A DNA stretch of 64,000 nucleotides from Ignavibacteriota bacterium (GTDB lineage Bacteria; Bacteroidota; Ignavibacteria; Tepidaquicellales; Tepidaquicellaceae). The position numbers and the translations under genes were made by a program. Under the pieces are notes generated by a model. The model worked only from the letters and a program-made list of their open reading frames with translations, made no database searches and was not told the origin of the DNA. The stretch is from contig JAPLFJ010000034.1 in the NCBI GenBank assembly GCA_026390735.1, positions 62,001-126,000 of the forward strand. The letters are read 5' to 3'. This document shows, piece after piece, positions 48,012 through 56,255 of the stretch (position 1 is its first letter; each line of letters starts with the position of its first letter).

Positions 48012-48079
48012 AATGCCGGCATTAATGTAAAGTGTACAACAATAATAAGAATAAGTTGTAACATACAGCAATGCCGGCA
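48012..48079. other. Nested inverted repeat between convergent genes
   Basis: AATGCCGGCATT at 48012-48023 (itself palindromic) can pair with AATGCCGGCA at 48070-48079; inside, TACAAC and GTTGTA form a second 6-bp stem. Followed by CATTTTAAAA. Possibly a bidirectional terminator for the hydrolase and cytochrome genes, though the long loop is unusual. Confidence 0.55.
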
Positions 48080-48107
48080 CCATTTTAAAACCCAACCAGG
48101 AAATTAA

Positions 48108-49088
48108 TCAATTTGTGCGTTCATATTTTGTAACTCTGTTTGGGATAGGAACTATAGTCCTCAAATAATCATAAATTGCCGATAAATCTTCATCGGTCAT
48201 ATTTGATAAGAAAGTCCATGGCATGACTGTATTAAACTCGCCTTGTTTTACTTCAGTTGGAATATATTTGTCTTTACTGAACGTACGGAATTTCTGAATA
48301 AAATTTTCCTTAGTCCAGCTTCCAATTCCAGTCTGCATATCAGGTGATATATTAGCCGACCTGACTGTAATTCCTCCGGGTAATTTAAATTCCCTTCCGC
48401 CTGCAAGATATTGATTCATTTGAAATTCACCTTTCACCTGTGGAGTGTGGCAATCGTTACATCCTGCACTGTTTGTTAAATACTTTCCATATTCGACAGT
48501 ATTCGATTTATCAGGCATTGGTGTCAAATCATTTTTTCCAGGTATTGACCTCATTATCAGATTAACCGGAAAGTTTACACTTCTTACAGGGACAGTATTT
48601 TCAATCGGTTTCAAAGTTTTCAAATAAGCAATTATTGCATACACATCGTTCTTATCCATTTTACCAATGTTCGGGTACGGCATTAACGGAAACAGCGGTT
48701 CATTATCTTTACTAACTCCTTCAGTGATCGCTCTGAATATTTCACCATCAGTCCAGCCTTTCAAACCAGCAGGAGTAATATTCTTTGCGAAAAATTTTCC
48801 AGGAAGTCCAAACTCTTCATTGAATTCAGAACCTCCTTTCCCGACTGTTCCTTCAACAAACGGTCCTGCCAATTTAGAGTAGTCACGTGATGAATGGCAA
48901 TCAGCACACCCGCACACATTATTAAACAAATACTCTCCGCGTTTGACCAGCTCGGGAGTGGATTCAATTCTTATATCCGGCGCTGCTGCTACTTTTGGAA
49001 AAGCATTCATAATGTAGAAGTAGCCTCCCGCAGCTCCTGCAATAAGTAACAGGAATACGAATAAAAGGACTTTAAATAGTTTTTTCAT
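48108..49088 (-). CDS. Membrane-anchored dihaem cytochrome c
   Basis: Two class I cytochrome c domains with haem motifs CADCH (in NNVCGCADCHSS) and CNDCH (in SAGCNDCHTP). Methionine ligands are likely in downstream segments such as PLMPYP and NTVMPW. An N-terminal helix (KVLLFVFLLLIAGAAGGYFYI) anchors it to the membrane, with the haems in the periplasm. I use the ATG at 49088 because AGGAG lies 8 bp upstream; an in-frame ATG at 49133 would add 15 hydrophilic residues before the helix. It resembles the cytochrome subunits of membrane dehydrogenases, but no dehydrogenase gene is adjacent. Confidence 0.92.
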   Translation of the reverse strand: MKKLFKVLLFVFLLLIAGAAGGYFYIMNAFPKVAAAPDIRIESTPELVKRGEYLFNNVCGCADCHSSRDYSKLAGPFVEGTVGKGGSEFNEEFGLPGKFFAKNITPAGLKGWTDGEIFRAITEGVSKDNEPLFPLMPYPNIGKMDKNDVYAIIAYLKTLKPIENTVPVRSVNFPVNLIMRSIPGKNDLTPMPDKSNTVEYGKYLTNSAGCNDCHTPQVKGEFQMNQYLAGGREFKLPGGITVRSANISPDMQTGIGSWTKENFIQKFRTFSKDKYIPTEVKQGEFNTVMPWTFLSNMTDEDLSAIYDYLRTIVPIPNRVTKYERTN

Positions 49089-49303
49089 TTTGTTGTTCTC
49101 CTCTTCCGTATTATTAAAATACGGATGTTGCATTTCATTTAACTTAATAAACTATAACCAATTTTTCCTTTATTTGTTTCCATAATAAATAGTTGAGGTG
49201 CTTAAACAGACGGGAAGGAACGAGCTATAAAAAACTTTATACTTAAATACAAATTACTAATTTTTCCATAAAAATCTGCATTTCATTTAGAAAACAAACT
49301 AAC

Positions 49304-49311
49304 TATATTTG
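49304..49311 (+). promoter_or_regulatory. Putative -7 box of the transcarboxylase operon
   Basis: TATATTTG fits TAnnTTTG. A start just downstream would be almost at the ATG of the small ORF at 49322. The rest of the 49089-49455 gap is AT-rich and shows no other gene. Confidence 0.35.
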
Positions 49312-49321
49312 TAATGTAGTT

Positions 49322-49459
49322 ATGAAACATCCTGCCCTAACAAGGCTACATATTGAAAATAAAATAGACAATTCAATTTCGTTATTTGGAGGAATAAAAC
49401 CGAAGTTTGAAACAAAATCCTATTCCCCAAAAGTAACTTTTTATAATAATATATCATGA
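49322..49459 (+). CDS. Candidate 45-residue upstream ORF
   Basis: An ORF of 45 codons beginning MKHPALTRLHIENKID, whose TGA overlaps the following ATG (ATGA at 49456). No ribosome binding site is visible, but the next gene has none either, so coupled translation is possible. No family recognised. Could be a chance ORF. Confidence 0.3.
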   Translation: MKHPALTRLHIENKIDNSISLFGGIKPKFETKSYSPKVTFYNNIS

Positions 49460-51159
49460 AGAAGAAATTATTAATAAGAGATTTAACACTCCGCGACGGT
49501 CAGCAATCTTCCTTTGCCACACGTATGACTCAGAAACAGATTGACAGAGTACTCCCGCTTTACAAAGATGCTAACTTTTATGCCGCAGAAGTATGGGGGG
49601 GTGCAGTTCCCGATTCAATTATGCGTTACCTTAATGAAGACCCTTGGGACAGACTCGATAAAATCAAAGCAGGTTTCGGCGACAAGACAAAACTTACAGC
49701 ACTTTCGAGAGGAAGAAATCTGTTCGGATATTCACCGTATCCTGAGGATGTGATTGAAGGGTTTAACAGATTAGCCATTAAAGGCGGTATAGACATTATG
49801 AGAATCTTTGATGCGCTGAACGACCTCGATAATATGCAGACAACTATTGATTACGTGAAAGCAAACGGCGGTATTGCAGACTGCGCAGTATGTTACACTG
49901 TTGACCCGCATTTTACTTTTGCAGACAGGGTTAAAGGAATATTTTCGGGTGTGAAGATTCCACCGAAGATTTTTACAGTTGATCACTTCGTAGAAAAATG
50001 CAAAAAGCTTGAAAGAATGGGTGCCGATATCATTACGATTAAAGATATGGCCGGACTCATCCCTCCTGATGTTGCATCACCATTGATAAAGAGATTAAAA
50101 GCAGAAACTAAAGTTCCTATAGACTTACACACACACTGTACACCGGGTTACGGACTTGCTTGTATTCTGGTTTCGATAGTAAACGGTGTAGACATTGTTG
50201 ATACAGTTATTGGAAATTTTGCAGGCGGTCCTGCTGCACCATCGTTTGAACTCGTTCAGATTTTCTGCGACAAGCTTGGAATTGAAACAGACGTTAACCT
50301 TGAAAAAGTAGTAGAGATTAACAAACATCTTTTTGAAATAAGAAAAGAACTCGATAAGTTTGACGAGGCGAAGCAGTTCCCTTACGATATTGATATTGCA
50401 AATTATAAATTAACAAAAGAGCAATCTGATTTATTCGACCGTGCTATTGATGCGGCAAAGAATGACAGGATTGACGAGACAACAAAATTATGTCAGGATA
50501 TTGAACTGATGTTTAACTATGCCGGGCCTGATGAGATAGTAAAAGCCGCGCAAATACCCGGCGGTATGTACACGAATATGCTTGCACAGTTAAAGCAGTT
50601 AAAACTTGACCATCTGCTTGAGAAGGTTTTGAAGACTGTTCCGAGAGTGCGACTTGATTCAGGTTTACCTCCGCTTGTGACTCCAACGAGTCAGATTGTC
50701 GGCGTACAGGCAGTTTACAGTGTTGTATCAGAAAACAAAGGCGAAGATTTTTATAACAATAAGTCAACTCAGTTCGTAAACCTTGTAAAAGGTGTTTACG
50801 GTACTACTCCTTATCCGATTAATCCTGATTTCAGGGAAATGATTTGCGGTACGAAGGAAGAAAGTCCGTACGATGTATCGAAGTACAGGAAACAGGACAA
50901 TCCTACTTTACCGGAATATGAAGACGTGAAACTTGCAAAAAACGAGAAGGAAGAATTACTTCTTGAACTTTTCCCTGCAGTAGCTGCAGGCTTTTTGAAG
51001 AATAAGAGAGAAGTTGAATACAAGAAGATACTTGCTGAATTAAGAGCCAAGGAAGAGATTGTGGAAAGACAGGTACACGCCGAAGCAGAGATTTATAATT
51101 CATTGAGCGATGACGAGAAGAAAACAAAGCTGCTTGAGGGGTTGTATAATAACTGGTGA
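49456..51159 (+). CDS. Carboxyltransferase, PycB/transcarboxylase 5S-like subunit
   Basis: TIM-barrel carboxyltransferase that moves CO2 between biotin and pyruvate/oxaloacetate. LRDGQQS with the metal-binding Asp, EVWGGAVPDSIMRYLNEDPWDRL, and the catalytic-lysine region DIITIKDMAGL; metal His in DLHTHCTPG. The C-terminal PYC_OADA domain follows to residue 567, without a fused biotin domain. The carrier is encoded separately downstream. In Propionibacterium the same subunit is the 5S part of methylmalonyl-CoA carboxytransferase; pyruvate carboxylase B or oxaloacetate decarboxylase alpha are alternatives. Confidence 0.92.
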   Translation: MKKKLLIRDLTLRDGQQSSFATRMTQKQIDRVLPLYKDANFYAAEVWGGAVPDSIMRYLNEDPWDRLDKIKAGFGDKTKLTALSRGRNLFGYSPYPEDVIEGFNRLAIKGGIDIMRIFDALNDLDNMQTTIDYVKANGGIADCAVCYTVDPHFTFADRVKGIFSGVKIPPKIFTVDHFVEKCKKLERMGADIITIKDMAGLIPPDVASPLIKRLKAETKVPIDLHTHCTPGYGLACILVSIVNGVDIVDTVIGNFAGGPAAPSFELVQIFCDKLGIETDVNLEKVVEINKHLFEIRKELDKFDEAKQFPYDIDIANYKLTKEQSDLFDRAIDAAKNDRIDETTKLCQDIELMFNYAGPDEIVKAAQIPGGMYTNMLAQLKQLKLDHLLEKVLKTVPRVRLDSGLPPLVTPTSQIVGVQAVYSVVSENKGEDFYNNKSTQFVNLVKGVYGTTPYPINPDFREMICGTKEESPYDVSKYRKQDNPTLPEYEDVKLAKNEKEELLLELFPAVAAGFLKNKREVEYKKILAELRAKEEIVERQVHAEAEIYNSLSDDEKKTKLLEGLYNNW

Positions 51160-51163
51160 TTTT

Positions 51164-51188
51164 TTAGTTGTCAGTTGTCAGTTGTTAG
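51164..51188. repeat. AGTTGTC-type heptamer repeat, copy 4
   Basis: Three units AGTTGTC-AGTTGTC-AGTTGTT in the 91-bp gap inside the transcarboxylase operon. This is the most regular copy. Confidence 0.65.
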
Positions 51189-51250
51189 AAAGAGCAAAAA
51201 GATAGTAGACGAACATTTTATAAAATATATTTTAATTTAACGGAGTTATA

Positions 51251-52810
51251 ATGTCAATCAACGATAAAATTAAAGAACTATTTGAGCTGAGAGACCAGGC
51301 CAGATTAGGTGGCGGTGAAAAAAGGATTAAAGCCCAGCACAGAAAGGGCAAGCTCACAGCACGTGAAAGAATTGACCTTTTGCTTGATGACGGCAGTTTT
51401 GAAGAATTTGATATGTTTGTTTCGCACAGATGTATTGATTTTGGTTTGGAAGAAGAGACATATTTATCAGACGGTGTTGTTACGGGATACGGAACCATTG
51501 ACGGAAGACTTGTTTACGTCTTCTCTCAGGACTTCACAGTATTCGGCGGTTCACTTTCTGAAATGTATGCACAGAAGATTTGCAAAGTGATGGATATGGC
51601 GATGAAAGTCGGCGCTCCTGTAGTCGGTATCAACGATTCAGGCGGTGCAAGAATTCAGGAAGGTGTGAAATCACTTGGCGGTTATGCTGATATTTTTCAG
51701 CGCAACGTTATGGCATCGGGTGTTATTCCGCAGATTTCAGCAGTGTTCGGTCCGTGTGCGGGCGGTGCAGTATACTCCCCTGCTCTCACAGACTTTATTA
51801 TAATGTCAAAGCAGACAGGATATATGTTTATTACAGGTCCGAAGGTTGTGAAAACTGTAACGGGCGAATCAGTAACCGATGAAGAACTCGGCGGTGCTTA
51901 TGTACACGCGACTAAATCAGGCGTTTCGCATTTCACGGTTAACAACGAAGAAGACGGAATTATGCTTACAAGAAAACTCCTTTCGTATTTACCGCAGAAC
52001 AATCTTGAAGACCCTCCGCAATACCCTTGCAGTGACCCGATTGACAGAGTTGAAGATTCGCTGAACGAAGTTATACCTGACAGTGCTAACAAACCTTATG
52101 ATATAATTGACGTGATAGACTCGATAGTAGACGACGGTGAATTTCTTGAAGTACAGGCAGGTTATGCAAAAAACATCGTAACAGGTTTTGCAAGAATGAA
52201 CGGTTCAACTGTCGGCATAGTCGGCAACCAGCCGAAGTTTCTTGCAGGTGTACTTGATATAGCAGCATCGCGCAAAGCAGCAAGGTACGTAAGGTTCTGC
52301 GATGCCTTCAACATTCCTATAGTTACACTCGTTGACGTACCGGGATACTTGCCCGGAACGGCGCAGGAATACGGCGGCATCATCATTCACGGTGCAAAAC
52401 TTTTATATGCTTATGCAGAAGCAACAGTTCCAAAAGTAACAATCATTCTGCGCAAGGCATACGGCGGTGCATACGACGTTATGGGATCGAAACATTTAAG
52501 GGGCGATTTAAACTACGCGTGGCCGTCGGCTGAAATTTCTGTAATGGGACCGAAGGGCGCGATTGAAGTTTTATATTTCAGAGAGTTAAAAGAAATCACA
52601 GACGATAAAGAGAAAGCAAAGTTCGTAGCAAAGAAGGAACAGGAATACAGGGAAAAATTTGCGACACCTTACGAAGCAGCAAAATATGGGTATATAGACG
52701 ACGTGATAGAGCCGCGCAACACAAGGTTCAGAATTATTAAAGCATTGCAATCTTTGGCAACCAAGAAACAAACCAATCCGCCGAAGAAACACTCAAACAT
52801 TCCATTATAG
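51251..52810 (+). CDS. Methylmalonyl-/propionyl-CoA carboxyltransferase (12S-like) subunit
   Basis: Acyl-CoA carboxylase beta family, 519 residues, two crotonase-like halves. [30 protein letters not shown] and the oxyanion glycines in [12 protein letters not shown] and [14 protein letters not shown] mark the N half; [17 protein letters not shown] and [19 protein letters not shown] mark the C half. Transfers carboxyl between biotin and (methyl)malonyl-CoA/propionyl-CoA. Clustered with the 5S-like subunit and biotin carrier as in transcarboxylase operons. GGAG lies 8 bp before the ATG. Confidence 0.95.
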   Translation: MSINDKIKELFELRDQARLGGGEKRIKAQHRKGKLTARERIDLLLDDGSFEEFDMFVSHRCIDFGLEEETYLSDGVVTGYGTIDGRLVYVFSQDFTVFGGSLSEMYAQKICKVMDMAMKVGAPVVGINDSGGARIQEGVKSLGGYADIFQRNVMASGVIPQISAVFGPCAGGAVYSPALTDFIIMSKQTGYMFITGPKVVKTVTGESVTDEELGGAYVHATKSGVSHFTVNNEEDGIMLTRKLLSYLPQNNLEDPPQYPCSDPIDRVEDSLNEVIPDSANKPYDIIDVIDSIVDDGEFLEVQAGYAKNIVTGFARMNGSTVGIVGNQPKFLAGVLDIAASRKAARYVRFCDAFNIPIVTLVDVPGYLPGTAQEYGGIIIHGAKLLYAYAEATVPKVTIILRKAYGGAYDVMGSKHLRGDLNYAWPSAEISVMGPKGAIEVLYFRELKEITDDKEKAKFVAKKEQEYREKFATPYEAAKYGYIDDVIEPRNTRFRIIKALQSLATKKQTNPPKKHSNIPL

Positions 52811-52819
52811 GAGACGGAT

Positions 52820-53059
52820 ATGGGACTTTTAAATAAAAAGACAAAGAAGAAAGAAGATGCAAAGCCAGTTGCTTCAAAAACAACAGCGAAGAAATCTTCT
52901 GACGACGAAACAGCAGTTGCCATTGCAACGGCGATATATTTATACACTCAGCAACAGGTGAGCGAAAAGCAGGATTTGAAGATGACAATCAAAAGGATTG
53001 ATAAGCCATATTCACCCTGGAGTTCAAAAATTTATATGATGAGGAAGTGGCCTAGATAA
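52820..53059 (+). CDS. Small OadG/methylmalonyl-CoA decarboxylase-associated-like protein
   Basis: 79 residues: a Lys-rich start, then DDETAVAIATAIYLYTQQQ and a C-terminal PYSPWSSKIYMMRKWPR. The 'VAIATAI-LY ... PWSSK' pattern is what I associate with the small gamma/delta-like assembly subunits next to biotin carriers in Bacteroidota decarboxylase operons. No membrane helix is present, unlike true OadG. AGGAG lies 8 bp before the ATG, and it sits between the carboxyltransferase (9 bp) and the biotin carrier (48 bp), so it is a real gene. Probably tethers or stabilises the complex. Confidence 0.8.
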   Translation: MGLLNKKTKKKEDAKPVASKTTAKKSSDDETAVAIATAIYLYTQQQVSEKQDLKMTIKRIDKPYSPWSSKIYMMRKWPR

Positions 53060-53107
53060 GCGGCCCCGCTAAAGCAGCATTGATAAATCAAATTATAGTT
53101 TAAGAAT

Positions 53108-53554
53108 ATGAAACAGTTTAAAATAACAGTTAACAACAACCCATACGAAGTGAATGTGCTTTCGTTTGAAAACACAAAAGTAAAAGTGGAAGTAAACGGC
53201 AAGCCGTATGAAGTAGGTCTGGAAAAATCCGAGACAGCATCGAAGACACCAACACTCGTTAGGGAAAAAGCATCAACAACGAACGGAGGAGATTCATCTA
53301 AATCAACAGCGCTTACGAGCAGTCCGTCGGAAATGAAGGGTGCGGGAGTAATCAAGTCGCCGCTGCCTGGTACAATAATAAAGATATTCGTAAACGTAGG
53401 CGATGCAGTAAAAGTTGGTACGAATTTACTGACGTGGGAAGCCATGAAGATGGAAAACAATCTCACTTCAGACCGTGAAGGAAAAGTTAAAGCTATTAAA
53501 GTGAAGCCAGGAGATAACATACTCGAAGGTGATGTACTCGTAGAAATAGAATAA
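53108..53554 (+). CDS. Biotin carboxyl carrier protein (1.3S-like)
   Basis: 148 residues. The C-terminal 75 form a biotinyl domain with the modified Lys in the EAMKMEN motif, preceded by SPLPGTIIKIFV and followed by VKPGDNILEGDVLVEIE. The N-terminal 60 residues (FKITVNNNPYEVNVLSFE) are a small beta domain and a Ser/Thr-rich linker, as in oxaloacetate/methylmalonyl-CoA decarboxylase carriers. Last gene of the operon; a terminator follows. No biotin carboxylase gene lies nearby. Confidence 0.95.
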   Translation: MKQFKITVNNNPYEVNVLSFENTKVKVEVNGKPYEVGLEKSETASKTPTLVREKASTTNGGDSSKSTALTSSPSEMKGAGVIKSPLPGTIIKIFVNVGDAVKVGTNLLTWEAMKMENNLTSDREGKVKAIKVKPGDNILEGDVLVEIE

Positions 53555-53575
53555 TTGTAATTCCTTTCAAAAAGC

Positions 53576-53619
53576 AGAAGGGCAGAACTGTGATTGGGAA
53601 TGTTCTGTCCTTCTTTTTT
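53576..53619 (+). terminator. Terminator of the transcarboxylase operon
   Basis: 13-bp stem AGAAGGGCAGAAC with GTTCTGTCCTTCT (one G-U) around a 13-nt loop, followed by TTTTT. Confidence 0.9.
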
Positions 53620-53770
53620 ATGCAAATCTTATCATATTTTATCTGAAATGAGATAAAATATGCCGCAAATCACACAAATATTATTCTATTTTTCAGAATG
53701 TTAAAGCATTTGTAAATTAACGGATATTTTAATATTTTGAATATTAAAGTAAACATTTTAAACTATTTAA

Positions 53771-56248
53771 ATGAAGATAATATTTACACTTTTTATACTT
53801 TTGGTTGTAGTATCGAATGTATTCGGTCAGTACACAGAACAGCCTGATTATTCAAAATTACCATCGATAGTTTTTCCTCCTGCGAATTATTCTCCTTCGC
53901 CTTTAAACACTGAGAGCAGTACCATTACGACTTCGGACGGGTACGATAACTTTTTTCTAGGAGTGGATTTTGGTGAGCCACATATTGCTACCAATCCGAC
54001 AGACCCAAAAAACAGTGCAACTGCGTACAACATTAACAATTATTATGTGACGCTGAACGGAATTGACTGGGTGAAAAAGGGAGTTTCTTTTCCGAGTTCA
54101 TCTGCAATAGGCGACCCTGTTTTGACATATGACAGTTTAGGAAATTTATATTATGTACAGTTGTATCAGATTGGTTCTTTGTACGGCATCTGGGTTGCGA
54201 AGTCGACTGACAAAGGTCTGACGTTTGGAGCTGCAGTGAGTGCTACTTCAACGACCGTCGGTTTGAATGATAAAGAGTGGATTTGTGCGGACCAGACAGG
54301 CGGACCGTATTCGAATTATCTTTATCTTGGCTGGAGGCAGTTTGGAGCAACGGGTATGAGAGTTTCGAGAAGTACAGATTTTGGTGCTACGTGGTCGTCC
54401 CCTGTTACTATGACAGGAGACCAGGGTGCGTATGTTTGTGTTGGTGCGAACGGGAATGTACAGGGCGGGAATGTATATTTCGGATGTACGTCTGGAAGTA
54501 CGATAAGGGTTTATGTTTCTACAAATGGCGGTGCGAGTTTTAGTGCAGGCGTTTCGGCTGTGACCGGAATTGCGGGACCCGGAGTTACCTGTGCCGGAAG
54601 GAATACAATGAAGAGCTGCATCAGGACGGATTATATGCCGAGGATGGCAGCCGACAACAGTTACACATCTTCGAGGGGAAATGTTTATGTGGTTTATGCG
54701 GCAAACCCTGCTGGTGCTGACCTTGCGAGTATTTATTTGGCCAGGTCGACAAATTATGGAGTTACATGGAGCACACCAGTTGTTATAAACGATGATGCAA
54801 CAACGACAGACCAGTGGGAACCTGCGATTTCTGTGGACAAGAAATCGGGAAAAGTATTCGTATACTGGTTTGATTCAAGGAACGACCCTACTGGAAATCT
54901 TTTAACTGAGATGTGGGGAACACATTCAACTGACGGCGGAGTGACGTTTGCAACGAATTACAGAGTGTCTAACGTGCAGTTCAATCCGAACTCAATGGCA
55001 GTAGGTCAGCCCGGAGGCGAGAAATACATCGGTGACTACATAGGCAATTCGTCTGTAACATCTTCCACCTCTATGAATTCTTATATGGACGCAAGGTATA
55101 ACACACTCGGAAGTTTTGTTTCTTACGGACCTGACTTTGCGATGCAGACAAATTTAACCCAGAAATATTTAAACAACAACGATTCAGTAAGTATAACAGT
55201 AAAGGTACCATCGACAAGGGGGGGGTTTAATGAAAGAGTTAAATTTGTTTTATCATTAGATACTTTACCAGCAAGCGGTTCTATACAGTTAAGTTTTAAA
55301 AACGGCAAGGATACTATAACTGCATTTCCTGATTCAGTCAGGATTACGGCAAAGACTGTCGGCAGTGTAACTCCGAAGTCTTATTTATTAAACATTGTCG
55401 GAAGCGGAATCACGGGAATCCCTACTCACAGAAGGACAGTTGAATTAATCGTAAATTCATCTTATCTGAATGTAGGAACAAACAGAGAAGGAATCAGTGA
55501 TTTTAAAGTGAACGGCTCACAGTTTAACACAAGGCAGAATCTTTTGTTCGTGAACGGTACGAGCGCAACCATACAGGCATTGAGTCCGAAAGTATCGGGT
55601 GGTTACCAGTACACATACTTAAACTGGTCTGATGCGGGTGACACTACACACACAATAAACGTCACTGCACCATTCTCACTGACGGCAAATTACAAAGTTG
55701 CTTATAAGCTTGTTTTAAGTTCAATAGCCGGGAATACTTTCGGCGGCGGCCTCTTTTATGATTCAGCTGCGGCATTTACGTTTGGTGTAACGGGAAAGAT
55801 TGTGAATTACAACGGCAACAGGTATATGTTTAAAGGATGGACAGGCAGTGGTGCAGGCTCATACAACAGTCCTGACAGCACAGGTAATGACACAACAGTA
55901 ACTTTATTACTTTCAGGACCTATTGCAGAAACAGCAAGATGGACTCAGATAGTTGGTATTAGTAATTTAGGAACCGAAGTACCGAACGAATGGAAACTTT
56001 ATCAGAATTATCCGAATCCTTTTAATCCTGAAACAAAAGTAAATTTTGACGTATTAAAAGAAGAGGGTGTGAAGATAACTGTTTATGACGCACTCGGAAG
56101 AGAAGTGGAAACGCTGGTAAATGAGAAATTATCACCAGGGAGATACAACGTAACGTTTAACGGCGCGAAATATTCAAGCGGTATTTATTTTTACAGGCTG
56201 ACAAGCAACAGTTTTAAAGACATTAAAAAAATGTTATTAATTAAATAG
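53771..56248 (+). CDS. Secreted Asp-box protein with T9SS sorting domain (1)
   Basis: 825 residues. Signal peptide to about VFGQ. Residues 60-450 contain at least five Asp-box-like blades (STDKGLTFG, STDFGATWS, STNGGASFS, STNYGVTWS, STDGGVTFA), as in sialidase-like beta-propellers. Then beta-sandwich segments and an InlB-like block (FKGWTGSGAGS). The end, YQNYPNPFNPETKVNFDV to GIYFYRL, is a type A T9SS sorting domain, so it is exported and attached to the surface or released. No catalytic sialidase arginines could be assigned. Followed after 7 bp by a close paralogue. Confidence 0.92.
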   Translation: MKIIFTLFILLVVVSNVFGQYTEQPDYSKLPSIVFPPANYSPSPLNTESSTITTSDGYDNFFLGVDFGEPHIATNPTDPKNSATAYNINNYYVTLNGIDWVKKGVSFPSSSAIGDPVLTYDSLGNLYYVQLYQIGSLYGIWVAKSTDKGLTFGAAVSATSTTVGLNDKEWICADQTGGPYSNYLYLGWRQFGATGMRVSRSTDFGATWSSPVTMTGDQGAYVCVGANGNVQGGNVYFGCTSGSTIRVYVSTNGGASFSAGVSAVTGIAGPGVTCAGRNTMKSCIRTDYMPRMAADNSYTSSRGNVYVVYAANPAGADLASIYLARSTNYGVTWSTPVVINDDATTTDQWEPAISVDKKSGKVFVYWFDSRNDPTGNLLTEMWGTHSTDGGVTFATNYRVSNVQFNPNSMAVGQPGGEKYIGDYIGNSSVTSSTSMNSYMDARYNTLGSFVSYGPDFAMQTNLTQKYLNNNDSVSITVKVPSTRGGFNERVKFVLSLDTLPASGSIQLSFKNGKDTITAFPDSVRITAKTVGSVTPKSYLLNIVGSGITGIPTHRRTVELIVNSSYLNVGTNREGISDFKVNGSQFNTRQNLLFVNGTSATIQALSPKVSGGYQYTYLNWSDAGDTTHTINVTAPFSLTANYKVAYKLVLSSIAGNTFGGGLFYDSAAAFTFGVTGKIVNYNGNRYMFKGWTGSGAGSYNSPDSTGNDTTVTLLLSGPIAETARWTQIVGISNLGTEVPNEWKLYQNYPNPFNPETKVNFDVLKEEGVKITVYDALGREVETLVNEKLSPGRYNVTFNGAKYSSGIYFYRLTSNSFKDIKKMLLIK

Positions 56249-56255
56249 TATAAAA

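Noticed and set aside
53032-53625. 197-residue minus-strand ORF
   Set aside because: It is antisense to the biotin carrier gene with its strong EAMKMEN motif, and crosses the operon terminator.
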